Assembly: GCA_903907745.1 (NCBI GenBank)
Contig: CAIVPF010000090.1
Span: forward strand, 1 to 41,730
Reading direction: 5' to 3'
Length of the DNA stretch: 41,730 nucleotides
From: an uncultured Cytophagaceae bacterium
GTDB lineage: Bacteria > Bacteroidota > Bacteroidia > Cytophagales > Spirosomataceae
Shown here: positions 1 through 7,053 of the stretch, one piece after another
Layout of the letters: each line of letters opens with the position of its first letter
Position numbering within the stretch: the stretch's first letter is position 1
The notes under the pieces: model-generated
The model's input: the letters and a program-made list of their open reading frames with translations, nothing else
Database searches by the model: none
What the model was told of the DNA's origin: nothing
Program-made: the position numbers and the translations under genes

Positions 1-141
1 AACCCCAGGAATGCCTTGAGAATCCGTACCAGTAACCTTACCAGTTACTTTACGACCTTGGGCGAATGACGAAAAACTTCCAAGCATCACAATTGCGAGC
101 AATAGAAAGCCTCGTAGACTTTGGTAAAAATTGTTTTTCAT
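1..141 (-). CDS. SusC/RagA-like TonB-dependent receptor, N-terminal start only
   Basis: Only the first 47 codons lie in the window; the gene runs off the left edge. The start is the ATG read on the minus strand at 141-139. The peptide has a short basic N-terminus, a hydrophobic stretch (about residues 12-24) and a signal-peptidase-like end at SFAQ, followed by GRKVTGKVTG..DSQGIPGV. That is the usual beginning of the carboxypeptidase-regulatory-like repeat found before the plug domain in SusC/RagA outer-membrane receptors of Bacteroidota. Such receptors import oligosaccharides or peptides using TonB energy, normally with a SusD partner, which would lie outside this window. The barrel is not visible, so another protein with the same N-terminal repeat cannot be excluded. 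Confidence 0.7.
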   Translation of the reverse strand, partial: MKNNFYQSLRGFLLLAIVMLGSFSSFAQGRKVTGKVTGTDSQGIPGV

Positions 142-484
142 AATAAAGTTTTAAATGGTTTTCAAAATAATAAAAATTTGGTTTTAGGTTTTGTTATTTC
201 AAATGTGGTTCCTCCTTTCTTTTTAAGTTTAAACATAAAGCTAACTGCCACATAAGTAAATTAAATATTCAAAAAGTACAATAATTACTTTCTTGTAATT
301 AAACTAAATTTGAATTTTAATTCATGTAATACATCCTATGCTGCCTTGAAAGCAAGATAAAATAAAAAAAGAAGGAGAAAATAAACAAACCCAAAACTGA
401 TTTTTTAAAATTTTACTTTTGAATTATTCAAAAATCATCAAATTCCCGTTTTTTTATTTTATTAAATGGATACAATTGAGCAAA
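142..484. other. AT-rich intergenic region between receptor and uvrC
   Basis: This stretch has no convincing gene. It contains an inverted repeat, AATTAC at 283-288 and GTAATT at 295-300 with a 6-base loop, and a possible promoter -7 element at 414-421. It must also hold the control region of the minus-strand receptor, but no full Bacteroidota promoter could be found for it. A purine-rich AAGGAGG stretch can be read on the minus strand near 209-218, too far from the receptor ATG to act as its ribosome binding site. Confidence 0.5.
414..421 (+). promoter_or_regulatory. possible -7 promoter element before VOC remnant and uvrC
   Basis: TACTTTTG matches the Bacteroidota sigma-A -7 consensus TAnnTTTG exactly. 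No TTTG -33 element is seen 19 bases upstream, so the match is half a promoter. It lies about 65 bases before the VOC-like fragment and 206 bases before the uvrC ATG, and is the best candidate for their transcription. Confidence 0.35.
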
Positions 485-622
485 ATGATACTACATGTTG
501 ACATAATAACCATTTCCAAGACTTTAGATCAACCCATGATTTTCTATGGGAAATGCCTTGGATATTCAATCAAGTACCAAAAACGAAATATTCGAAAAAC
601 ACAATTTTATCCTTATTTTTGA
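485..622 (+). pseudogene. truncated glyoxalase/VOC-superfamily remnant
   Basis: The 45-codon reading frame from the ATG at 485 has the layout of the first beta-alpha unit of the vicinal-oxygen-chelate fold: a start with HVDIITIS, a short gap, then FYGKCLGYSIKY. In whole VOC proteins the pattern is H-hydrophobic strand, helix, FYxxxLGF, and the protein continues to about 120 residues. Here the frame stops at 622. The uvrC frame just upstream of its own start reads a hydrophobic strand (FILIFEA), which could be the next strand after a frameshift. I infer a decayed gene whose end has been lost. A short expressed peptide or chance similarity remains possible, because the match is short. Confidence 0.4.
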
Positions 623-626
623 GGCC

Positions 627-2444
627 ATGATTTCCTTCGACCCAAAATCCATGCTGAGCAGCCTTCCCGAGGAACCTGGGGTTTACCGCTATTTTGATGA
701 AGGAGCTACACTTATCTACATTGGCAAAGCCAAAAATTTAAAGAATCGCGTCAGCAGTTATTTTAACAATCCTAAAAATCACGATACCAAAACCCGGAAA
801 CTGGTATCTCAGATTCGTCGGGTCGAATTCACCATCGTGCATTCAGAATTCGATGCACTTTTATTGGAAAATACGCTCATCAAGCAATTCCAACCAAAAT
901 ATAACATCCTCCTGCGCGACGATAAAACCTATCCGTTCATCTGTTTGACCAAAGAGCATTTTCCACGCCTCATTACTTCCCGTCGCATCGAACATCAAAT
1001 CGGCACCTATTTTGGCCCTTTCGCGAACCCGAAATCGATGCATGCGCTGCTGGAATTACTGCATCAATTATACCCCCTCCGCACCTGCGCCTTGGCCTTG
1101 AAACCCGGAAACATCGAACAAGGAAAATTTAAGGTCTGTTTGGAATATCACATCGGCAATTGCAAAGGCCCCTGCGAAGGTTTGCAAAGCGAATCGACCT
1201 ATTTGGAATACATCGATTCCGTCACCCAAATTCTCAAAGGCCATTTTCAAAAACCGAAACAATATTTCGTGGAGAAAATGAACGAGGCCTCCGCCCGTTT
1301 GGCATTCGAAGTGGCCCAAGAAATGAAGGAAAAATGGGAATTGCTGGAAAATTACCAAGCCCGTTCTACCGTCGTTAATCCCGCCATTCACGATGTGGAC
1401 GTCTTTAGCATGGTGGCCGACGATTCCCTCGCCTACATTAATTTCATGAAGGTCATCAACGGTACCATCACCCAATCCCAAACCTGGGAAGTCAAAAAGA
1501 AATTAAACGAGGACGAATCCGAACTCCTCACCATGCTGATTTGGGAAAAAAGAGATCAGTTTCAAAGTGAGGCCAAAGAGATTTTGACCAATATCCCCAT
1601 GGCCATCGAATTCAAAGGGGTCAAAAATACCGTGCCTGTCATGAGCGACAAAAAGAAATTACTCGACATGTCCCTCAAAAACGTCCTCTATTTCCGCAAA
1701 GAAAAAGCCGACCGAAAAGCCGCCGAAGAAAGTGGGGGCGACCGAAAAATGCGCGTCATGCTCACCCTGAAAAATGACTTACGCCTCAGCACGCTACCGA
1801 AACACATCGAATGCTTCGATAATTCAAACCTCCAAGGCACCAATCCCGTATCCGCCATGGTCTGCTTCCTACAAGGCGTGCCCGCCAAAAAAGAATATCG
1901 CCTCTTCACCCCGAAAACCGTGGAAGGTCCCGACGACTTCGCCACCATGCGCGAGGTGGTCGCCCGACGATACACCCGCCTAGTCGAAGAAGAAAGCGAT
2001 TTGCCCGACCTCATCATCATCGACGGGGGCAAAGGCCAATTATCCGCCGCCTGCGAAGCACTGAAATCCATCGGGCTCTATGGGAAAATCCCTGTGATCG
2101 GCATCGCCAAACGCCTCGAAGAAATCTATTTCCCAGAAGATACGCTTCCTTTATACATCGATAAAAAATCAGAATCCTTAAAATTAATCCAACAACTCCG
2201 AGATGAAGCCCATCGCTTCGGAATCACCGCCCATCGAAATAAACGAAGTAAACATTTTATTGTGAGCCAATTGGAAGAATTAGAAGGCATCGGAAAATTA
2301 ACGGCCGAAAAATTATTGAAACATTTCGGAACCATCCGAAATATGTACGATGCACCCGTCGCCGAATTAGAAAAAGTGGTAGGAAAAGCCAAAACACCCC
2401 AATTGCGCATTCAGATCAAGCGCTGGCTCGATGAGAAAAATTAA
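627..2444 (+). CDS. uvrC: UvrABC excinuclease subunit C
   Basis: UvrC makes the dual incisions on either side of a DNA lesion after UvrAB recognition in nucleotide excision repair. The protein is 605 residues, close to the usual ~610. In order it shows the GIY-YIG nuclease (GVY at 18-20, YIG at 31-33), a cluster of four cysteines including CLEYHIGNCKGPC, the UVR helical motif, the RNase H-like nuclease (FDNSNLQGTNPVSAMV, later LIIIDGGKGQL) and C-terminal helix-hairpin-helix repeats (LEGIGKLTAEKLL). I choose the ATG at 627 because family similarity begins with the LPEEPGVYRYF segment; the frame is open upstream to 546 but that part does not resemble UvrC. Its stop shares four bases with the convergent nuoK stop. 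The coding strand is C-rich, most clearly at about 1680-2110. Confidence 0.97.
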   Translation: MISFDPKSMLSSLPEEPGVYRYFDEGATLIYIGKAKNLKNRVSSYFNNPKNHDTKTRKLVSQIRRVEFTIVHSEFDALLLENTLIKQFQPKYNILLRDDKTYPFICLTKEHFPRLITSRRIEHQIGTYFGPFANPKSMHALLELLHQLYPLRTCALALKPGNIEQGKFKVCLEYHIGNCKGPCEGLQSESTYLEYIDSVTQILKGHFQKPKQYFVEKMNEASARLAFEVAQEMKEKWELLENYQARSTVVNPAIHDVDVFSMVADDSLAYINFMKVINGTITQSQTWEVKKKLNEDESELLTMLIWEKRDQFQSEAKEILTNIPMAIEFKGVKNTVPVMSDKKKLLDMSLKNVLYFRKEKADRKAAEESGGDRKMRVMLTLKNDLRLSTLPKHIECFDNSNLQGTNPVSAMVCFLQGVPAKKEYRLFTPKTVEGPDDFATMREVVARRYTRLVEEESDLPDLIIIDGGKGQLSAACEALKSIGLYGKIPVIGIAKRLEEIYFPEDTLPLYIDKKSESLKLIQQLRDEAHRFGITAHRNKRSKHFIVSQLEELEGIGKLTAEKLLKHFGTIRNMYDAPVAELEKVVGKAKTPQLRIQIKRWLDEKN

Positions 2445-2746
2445 TTACGACTTGAAAATTGATCAATATCAATACCTTTGAACTGACGATACACCTGAAT
2501 AATCACCGCCAAAGCAATCGCCATTTCACATACCCCCACCACTAAGACAAAAAGACCCATCATCATCCCCTGGTTTTGATCGTCCGACCTAGAAAAGGCA
2601 ACTAAATTTAAATTCGCCGCATTCAACATGAGCTCGATGCCCATCAAGACAAAAATCGTATTGCGTTTCATCACCATCATCGCAAAACCCGTCGCGAATA
2701 AAAAAGCACCCACCCACAAGAAAAAGATCAGCGGTATATTATCCAT
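2441..2746 (-). CDS. nuoK: NADH-quinone oxidoreductase subunit K
   Basis: NuoK is a small membrane subunit of respiratory complex I in the antiporter-like proton-pumping arm. The 101-residue product has three hydrophobic helices and the family segment RNTIFVLMGIELMLNAANLNLVAF, which carries the conserved glutamate in the second helix. The ATG at 2746 overlaps the end of nuoJ by eight bases (ATGGATAA), which implies coupled translation; an upstream TTG in frame is less likely. It is the last gene of an E1-nuoI-nuoJ-nuoK operon. nuoL, nuoM and nuoN do not follow and must lie elsewhere. The stop overlaps the uvrC stop on the other strand. Confidence 0.95.
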   Translation of the reverse strand: MDNIPLIFFLWVGAFLFATGFAMMVMKRNTIFVLMGIELMLNAANLNLVAFSRSDDQNQGMMMGLFVLVVGVCEMAIALAVIIQVYRQFKGIDIDQFSSRN

Positions 2747-3248
2747 GATTTTTCGCAATAAAGGTGGCGCCTACCAAGGCAATCAATAAAAATACCCCCG
2801 TTAATTCAAAGGGGAACGAATATTCCGTTAAAAAAGCCACACCTGTCTGCACGATTTTGGAATCTGTTTGGGCGATTTCATTCGACCAATTTCCATGCCC
2901 TAATACCCAAAAAAGACCCATAAAAATACTTAAGCCCATCGATAGCGGCCAAAAGCGCCCCGATTGTTCCGCCCATAAATGATTCACAGATTCCCCCTCC
3001 TTAACCGGCGTTTGGGTCATCATGATCCCAAATAATATCAAAATCAACACCCCTCCCACATAGATCAAAAGATGCGATACCGCCATCACATCCGCATAAG
3101 CTAAAACATATAGTCCTGCTAAACCCAACATACACAAAAACATCGCCAAAGCCGCATGTAATAAGTTCCGGGTGACCAACATAAACAATGCACTCCCACA
3201 CGTCAGCAAGGCTAATACCAAAAAGCCCAACGATATAGAATTAAGCAT
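2739..3248 (-). CDS. nuoJ: NADH-quinone oxidoreductase subunit J
   Basis: NuoJ is a membrane subunit of complex I that packs beside NuoK. The 169-residue protein has about five hydrophobic segments and the recognisable YVLAYADVMAVSHLLIYVGG stretch; the YVG motif in the third helix is the family hallmark. The ATG at 3248 sits inside the end of nuoI (ATGCTTAA, 8-base overlap), the same arrangement as nuoJ-nuoK. The C-terminal helix (FELTGVFLLIALVGATFIAK) is also typical. Length is normal for the family. It is co-transcribed with nuoI and nuoK. Confidence 0.95.
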   Translation of the reverse strand: MLNSISLGFLVLALLTCGSALFMLVTRNLLHAALAMFLCMLGLAGLYVLAYADVMAVSHLLIYVGGVLILILFGIMMTQTPVKEGESVNHLWAEQSGRFWPLSMGLSIFMGLFWVLGHGNWSNEIAQTDSKIVQTGVAFLTEYSFPFELTGVFLLIALVGATFIAKNHG

Positions 3249-3939
3249 CTTGAGACGGTTTAGGTGGCATTTTCGGCTTGAAACTCGGCTTGAAGGCGGG
3301 TTTCGGTGCGGCAGGTTTTTCGGAAACCTCGTCTACTCCTACTTCAGCTTCCGCCGTTTTGGCGACTTGCTTTAAAGCCTCCTTTTCTGCCACAAATTGT
3401 TCATATAATTTTTTCTTTTCCTCTGCTACTTCCGGGCTCAAATTCGCAAAAGCAAAATTATGTTCCTTAATATCAAACACCGAGAAATCGTATTCAGAGG
3501 TCATGGTCAAACATTCTGTCGGGCAAACCGTGGTACAAAGGCCGCAAAAACAACATTTGGCCATGTCGATATCAAATTTGGCGGCATATAAGCGAATCGG
3601 CGAGCCATCTGAGGTATGTCCCACCAACCCGGTGGCCTTAATCGGTTCGATGTCGATACAATCCACCGGACATACTTTCACGCATTTGTCGCAGACGATG
3701 CAATCGTCCATTTCATTGTGCAATTGATACCGCCCATTGACCGGCGTAGGAATTTGTTGATGTGGATATTGCAAGGTAAACACCCCCTCGTTCGAGTCGA
3801 AATATCCTGGATCTTGAATTTGCTGATTTACCCTCGATTTTCGCGCAGCCCACGCATGCTTCCAGGTCAAAGCCATCCCCTTCCGGGTACTTTGTATCCC
3901 ATTCACGATTTCATTCCAATAGGCTTTGAAAGTCGACAT
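3241..3939 (-). CDS. nuoI: NADH-quinone oxidoreductase subunit I (2x[4Fe-4S])
   Basis: NuoI carries iron-sulfur clusters N6a and N6b in the peripheral arm of complex I, passing electrons toward the quinone site. Two ferredoxin motifs are present: C80-x2-C83-x2-C86-x3-C90-P and C129-x2-C132-x2-C135-x3-C139-P. The protein has 232 residues; the core ends near residue 170, after which comes a charged helix and a tail (about 205-232) rich in lysine, proline and alanine, not part of the minimal family. The ATG at 3939 follows the stop of the E1 gene by one base. Together these genes form one transcription unit ending at nuoK. Confidence 0.95.
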   Translation of the reverse strand: MSTFKAYWNEIVNGIQSTRKGMALTWKHAWAARKSRVNQQIQDPGYFDSNEGVFTLQYPHQQIPTPVNGRYQLHNEMDDCIVCDKCVKVCPVDCIDIEPIKATGLVGHTSDGSPIRLYAAKFDIDMAKCCFCGLCTTVCPTECLTMTSEYDFSVFDIKEHNFAFANLSPEVAEEKKKLYEQFVAEKEALKQVAKTAEAEVGVDEVSEKPAAPKPAFKPSFKPKMPPKPSQDA

Positions 3940-3940
3940 C

Positions 3941-6361
3941 TTAAAAATATATAGCCGGGAACGTACTTGGATCTGCTTCCCGCATCATTTCATAAACGGA
4001 ATCTACGACATTTTCGACATTTGGCTTCGAAAAATAATCTCCATCCGAACTATAAGCTGGGCGATGTGGCCTGGCCGACAAACATTTCGCCGGCGTATCT
4101 AACCAGGTAAATCCGCCTTGTTTGTCTATCACCTCTTGCATCATATAGGCAGTCGTCCCACCCGGCATATCCTCATCCGCAAACAGAACGCGATGCGTCT
4201 TTTGAATCGATGTCAAAATTTGATGATGCCGATCAAAAGGCAATAAGGTTTGCACATCAATCACCTCCACCGAAATACCCATCTCGGCCAAAGTCTCCGC
4301 CGCTTCCATCACAATCCGACACATCGACCCATAGGTCACCACCGTCAAATCACCCCCTTCACGCAATATTTCCGGAATTCCCAAAGGAACCTGAATTTCC
4401 AATAAATTATCTGGCATCGCCTCTTTTAATCGATAGCCATTCAAACATTCAATCACAAGACCCGGATCATCCCCGGCCAATAAAGTCCGGTACATCCCAG
4501 CCGCCTGTGTCATATTCCGAGGCACACAAAAATGGACACCTCGCAATCCATTGATCAACACGGCCATCGGACTTCCCGAATGCCAAATCCCCTCCAAACG
4601 ATGTCCCCTTGTCCGTACAATCATTGGCGATTTTTGACCTCCCGCCGTCCGATAATGCAGACAAGCCCAATCATCCGATAAAATCGCAAAAGGATAAAAT
4701 ATATAATCTAAATATTGAATCTCCACAATCGGCCGAAGTCCGCGCATCGCCGCACCAATCCCCTGGCCCACAATACTCACTTCCCGAATCCCCGTATCCG
4801 TCACTTTCAAAGGACCGAATTTTTCCTGCAATCCAGCCAAAGTTTGATTCACATCGCCTATATTCCCCACATCCTCGCCCAAAATAAATACCCGTGGATC
4901 CTCTAAAAAATCAGAAAAACTTTTGTTTAAAATTTCACGCCCATCCACTTGCAAGGGTTCTTTGGCATAATGCGCTTTGACCTCCGGGACAAGCAAGGTG
5001 GAATGTACCGATTCGCTCATTTGATGAGAACTGAAACGGCGATGGTTTCGTGCTTCTAATTCGGCCAACCACTTCCGCAGTAATTTAACCGCCGGCCCTT
5101 GATAAAACCGAAAAGCTCGAAGTGTTTTCCGACCAGCCCGTACCAAATCACTGAAAATCGGATAACTTAATTGGTTTAATTCTTCTAAAATAGGTTCCAA
5201 TAAGCCTGGCTCGTTCGTCGAATCGTAGAGATTTTTCGCAATCCGCAAAAAGCCTTTTTTATCCGAATCGATCGAATTCATATAGGCGGTAAAGGCATCC
5301 TTTTGGTATTTTCTTGCTTGGATAACTGCTTCCTCATCGATCTCTTTCAGCGTCGATTCATCGGCGAATTTTTGATCTAAAATCCACTGTCTAAATAAGG
5401 CATTGCAATCCGCCTCATGTTCCCAAGCCAATCGTTCCGCCGATTTATAGCGTTCATGTGAACCCGATGCGGAATGGCCTTGTGGCTGGGTACATTCGAT
5501 CACATGGACGAGGCAAGGAACAAATTCTTCTCGAGCTAATTTGGCCGCACGCCGATAGGCATCCACCAAACCCGGATAATCCCAGGCTTTGACTTGAATA
5601 ATTTCTAAGCCTTTTCCGTCTTCGTTTCGTTGAAAACCGGCTAATGCTTTTGAAATGGAAGATTTCGTTGTTTGAAATTCAATCGGGACCGAAATGCCGT
5701 AGCCGTCGTCCCAAACTGAAAAAATGATAGGCACTTGCAAAACCCCTGCCGCATTGATACACTCAAAATACATGCCTTCAGAGGTACTGGCATCGCCGAT
5801 GGTTGTATAACAAATTTCACGCCCGCCCTTAGAAAACAAGGTGGCATATTCGGCCAAATCTGGGCGTTCACGATATAATTTAGAGGCATAGGCTATGCCC
5901 AAAGCCCGCGGCGTTTGCCCGGCTGTGGAGGAAATGCCGGCCACGGAATTCATCCGATTGGTTTGATCTATCCATTCTCCTTGGTCATCTAACCAGCGAG
6001 TGGCATGGTGATTGTTCATTTGTCGGCCCCCGGAATGCGGGTCGAATTGGATATCAGGATGCCCATATAATTGGGCAAAATACTGTGGCCAGGTTAAATC
6101 ACCGATGGCCACACCGATGGTTTGATCCCGATAATAGCCAGAAATATAATCACCTTCTTGCATGGAACGCGCCAAAGCGATTTGGCAAACTTCCTTTCCA
6201 TCCCCGTAAATTCCAAATTTGGCACGTCCTGAGAAAACTTCTTTACGTACGATGAGGCTACATTGCCGACTGATGGCAGCTAATCGATAATCCTCCAGCA
6301 CCTTGGCTGCATCAAATGTACTCTCCGAAATAGAAAATGTATATGAATTCTGCGGAACCAA
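3941..6361 (-). CDS. fused alpha-beta thiamine-dependent 2-oxoacid dehydrogenase E1
   Basis: This 806-residue protein joins the E1 alpha and beta subunits of a pyruvate or branched-chain 2-oxoacid dehydrogenase complex. The alpha part (about 20-390) has the thiamine diphosphate region, GDAS at 189-192 and DDGYGIS at 218-224. The canonical motif is GDG...NN; the variant here is, as I recall, shared by Bacteroidota fused E1 proteins. The beta part (about 470-800) has LGEDVG, DTGIREVSIVGQGIGAAMRG and a transketolase C-terminal domain. Substrate cannot be decided from sequence. No ATG lies between the in-frame upstream stop and the conserved region; the best start is TTG at 6361. It leads the operon into nuoI, one base away. 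Confidence 0.9.
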   Translation of the reverse strand: MVPQNSYTFSISESTFDAAKVLEDYRLAAISRQCSLIVRKEVFSGRAKFGIYGDGKEVCQIALARSMQEGDYISGYYRDQTIGVAIGDLTWPQYFAQLYGHPDIQFDPHSGGRQMNNHHATRWLDDQGEWIDQTNRMNSVAGISSTAGQTPRALGIAYASKLYRERPDLAEYATLFSKGGREICYTTIGDASTSEGMYFECINAAGVLQVPIIFSVWDDGYGISVPIEFQTTKSSISKALAGFQRNEDGKGLEIIQVKAWDYPGLVDAYRRAAKLAREEFVPCLVHVIECTQPQGHSASGSHERYKSAERLAWEHEADCNALFRQWILDQKFADESTLKEIDEEAVIQARKYQKDAFTAYMNSIDSDKKGFLRIAKNLYDSTNEPGLLEPILEELNQLSYPIFSDLVRAGRKTLRAFRFYQGPAVKLLRKWLAELEARNHRRFSSHQMSESVHSTLLVPEVKAHYAKEPLQVDGREILNKSFSDFLEDPRVFILGEDVGNIGDVNQTLAGLQEKFGPLKVTDTGIREVSIVGQGIGAAMRGLRPIVEIQYLDYIFYPFAILSDDWACLHYRTAGGQKSPMIVRTRGHRLEGIWHSGSPMAVLINGLRGVHFCVPRNMTQAAGMYRTLLAGDDPGLVIECLNGYRLKEAMPDNLLEIQVPLGIPEILREGGDLTVVTYGSMCRIVMEAAETLAEMGISVEVIDVQTLLPFDRHHQILTSIQKTHRVLFADEDMPGGTTAYMMQEVIDKQGGFTWLDTPAKCLSARPHRPAYSSDGDYFSKPNVENVVDSVYEMMREADPSTFPAIYF

Positions 6362-6396
6362 AGGCTGCTCGGTTTATTAAACGTGTAAAAATACAA

Positions 6397-6404
6397 CAAA
6401 ATTA
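6397..6404 (-). promoter_or_regulatory. -7 promoter element of the E1-nuoIJK operon
   Basis: Read on the minus strand the site is TAATTTTG, an exact TAnnTTTG match. It lies about 36 bases upstream of the TTG start of E1, giving a short leader and supporting that start. A -33 TTTG at 19 bases is not seen. Confidence 0.45.
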
Positions 6405-6450
6405 GCATGAGCCAAAAACTCTAGCCCTATAAAAAATAAAGGGCATTTCT

Positions 6451-6481
6451 TTTGTTCAATCTGCACATTGTTTTAGATTTG
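6451..6481 (+). promoter_or_regulatory. Bacteroidota sigma-A promoter of the DUF1573 gene
   Basis: TTTG at 6451-6454, a 19-base spacer and TAGATTTG at 6474-6481 match the Bacteroidota consensus TTTG-N19-TAnnTTTG without mismatch. The start codon follows 31 bases after the -7 box. This is the clearest promoter in the window. Confidence 0.85.
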
Positions 6482-6512
6482 TCACTCATTCAAATAAAAA
6501 CAACGTTGACTC

Positions 6513-6890
6513 ATGAAGAAGTTTTTAGGAATTCTCGCTTTAGTTCTTGGTTTTGCATTTCAATCCAATGCGCAAGGTGCTATCAAATTCAAATCTGAAA
6601 AACACGATTTTGGAAAAATCGTCGAAGGTACGCAAGCCGCTTATAGTTTCGAATTCACCAATACTGGCAAAGCACCCGTGGTGATTTCAAATGTGCAACC
6701 TTCTTGCGGATGTACCACCCCAGAATGGACACGCGAACCCATTATGCCCGGAAAAACGGGTAAAGTAACGGCTTCGTATAACTCGGCAGGCCGACCAGGA
6801 AACTTCAATAAAACCATCACCGTCGTCAATAACGGCGAAGTTTCTCAAATCATCCTGACCATCCAAGGTTCCGTAGAACCGAAAAAATAA
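6513..6890 (+). CDS. secreted DUF1573 protein
   Basis: The 125-residue protein begins with a signal peptide (hydrophobic 4-16, cleavage likely after SNAQ at about 21). The mature part is a single immunoglobulin-like DUF1573 domain: HDFGKIVEGTQAAYSFEFTNTG, then the family's ISNVQPSCGCTTPEW motif and a closing beta strand near IILTIQG. The domain is common in exported Bacteroidota proteins and has no settled biochemical function; the paired cysteines of CGCT may form a disulfide or bind a metal. It has its own strong promoter and a terminator about 65 bases after the stop, so it is probably transcribed alone. Confidence 0.9.
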   Translation: MKKFLGILALVLGFAFQSNAQGAIKFKSEKHDFGKIVEGTQAAYSFEFTNTGKAPVVISNVQPSCGCTTPEWTREPIMPGKTGKVTASYNSAGRPGNFNKTITVVNNGEVSQIILTIQGSVEPKK

Positions 6891-6936
6891 GGAACCGAAG
6901 AACAAGGAACCAGAGAACAAGGAACCAAAGAAATAA
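6891..6936 (+). repeat. 15-base tandem repeat, three copies, directly after a stop codon
   Basis: Three copies begin with GGAACC at 6891, 6906 and 6921 (GGAACCGAAGAACAA, GGAACCAGAGAACAA, GGAACCAAAGAAATA). The first copy starts on the base after the DUF1573 stop codon, and the period is a multiple of three. Read through, they would encode GTEEQ, GTREQ, GTKEI. No ORF evidence requires read-through. Confidence 0.85.
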
Positions 6937-6952
6937 GGCTTCCCTCAAAATT

Positions 6953-6989
6953 AAAAAAGGACATCACTTCACGAGATGTCCTTTTTTTT
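6953..6989. terminator. bidirectional intrinsic terminator
   Basis: Stem GGACATC 6959-6965 pairs with GATGTCC 6975-6981 around a 9-base loop. A run of A precedes the stem and a run of eight T follows it, so it can stop transcripts from DUF1573 on the plus strand and from the propeller-cytochrome gene on the minus strand. Confidence 0.85.
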
Positions 6990-7006
6990 AACTCCCTCAT
7001 CATCCC

Positions 7007-7048
7007 GACTACGGACTACGGAATTCGTACGCCCGCCTACGGAATTCG
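7007..7048. repeat. short direct repeats containing CTACGGAATTCG
   Basis: The 12-base word CTACGGAATTCG occurs at 7016-7027 and 7037-7048. The first copy is preceded by two exact heptamers GACTACG (7007-7013 and 7014-7020). The tract is GC-richer than its surroundings and lies just downstream of the propeller-cytochrome gene (reading its strand). Confidence 0.8.
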
Positions 7049-7053
7049 GATAC

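Noticed and set aside
546-626. Upstream extension of the uvrC frame
   Set aside because: The 27 codons do not resemble UvrC and coincide with the VOC-like remnant; the ATG at 627 fits the family start.
1068-1481. Antisense open frame within uvrC
   Set aside because: It is a shadow of the strongly biased uvrC codons; no start context or family likeness.
6424-6444. GCCCT/AGGGC inverted repeat between the divergent E1 and DUF1573 promoters
   Set aside because: Only five base pairs around an 11-base AT loop; not a convincing terminator or operator.
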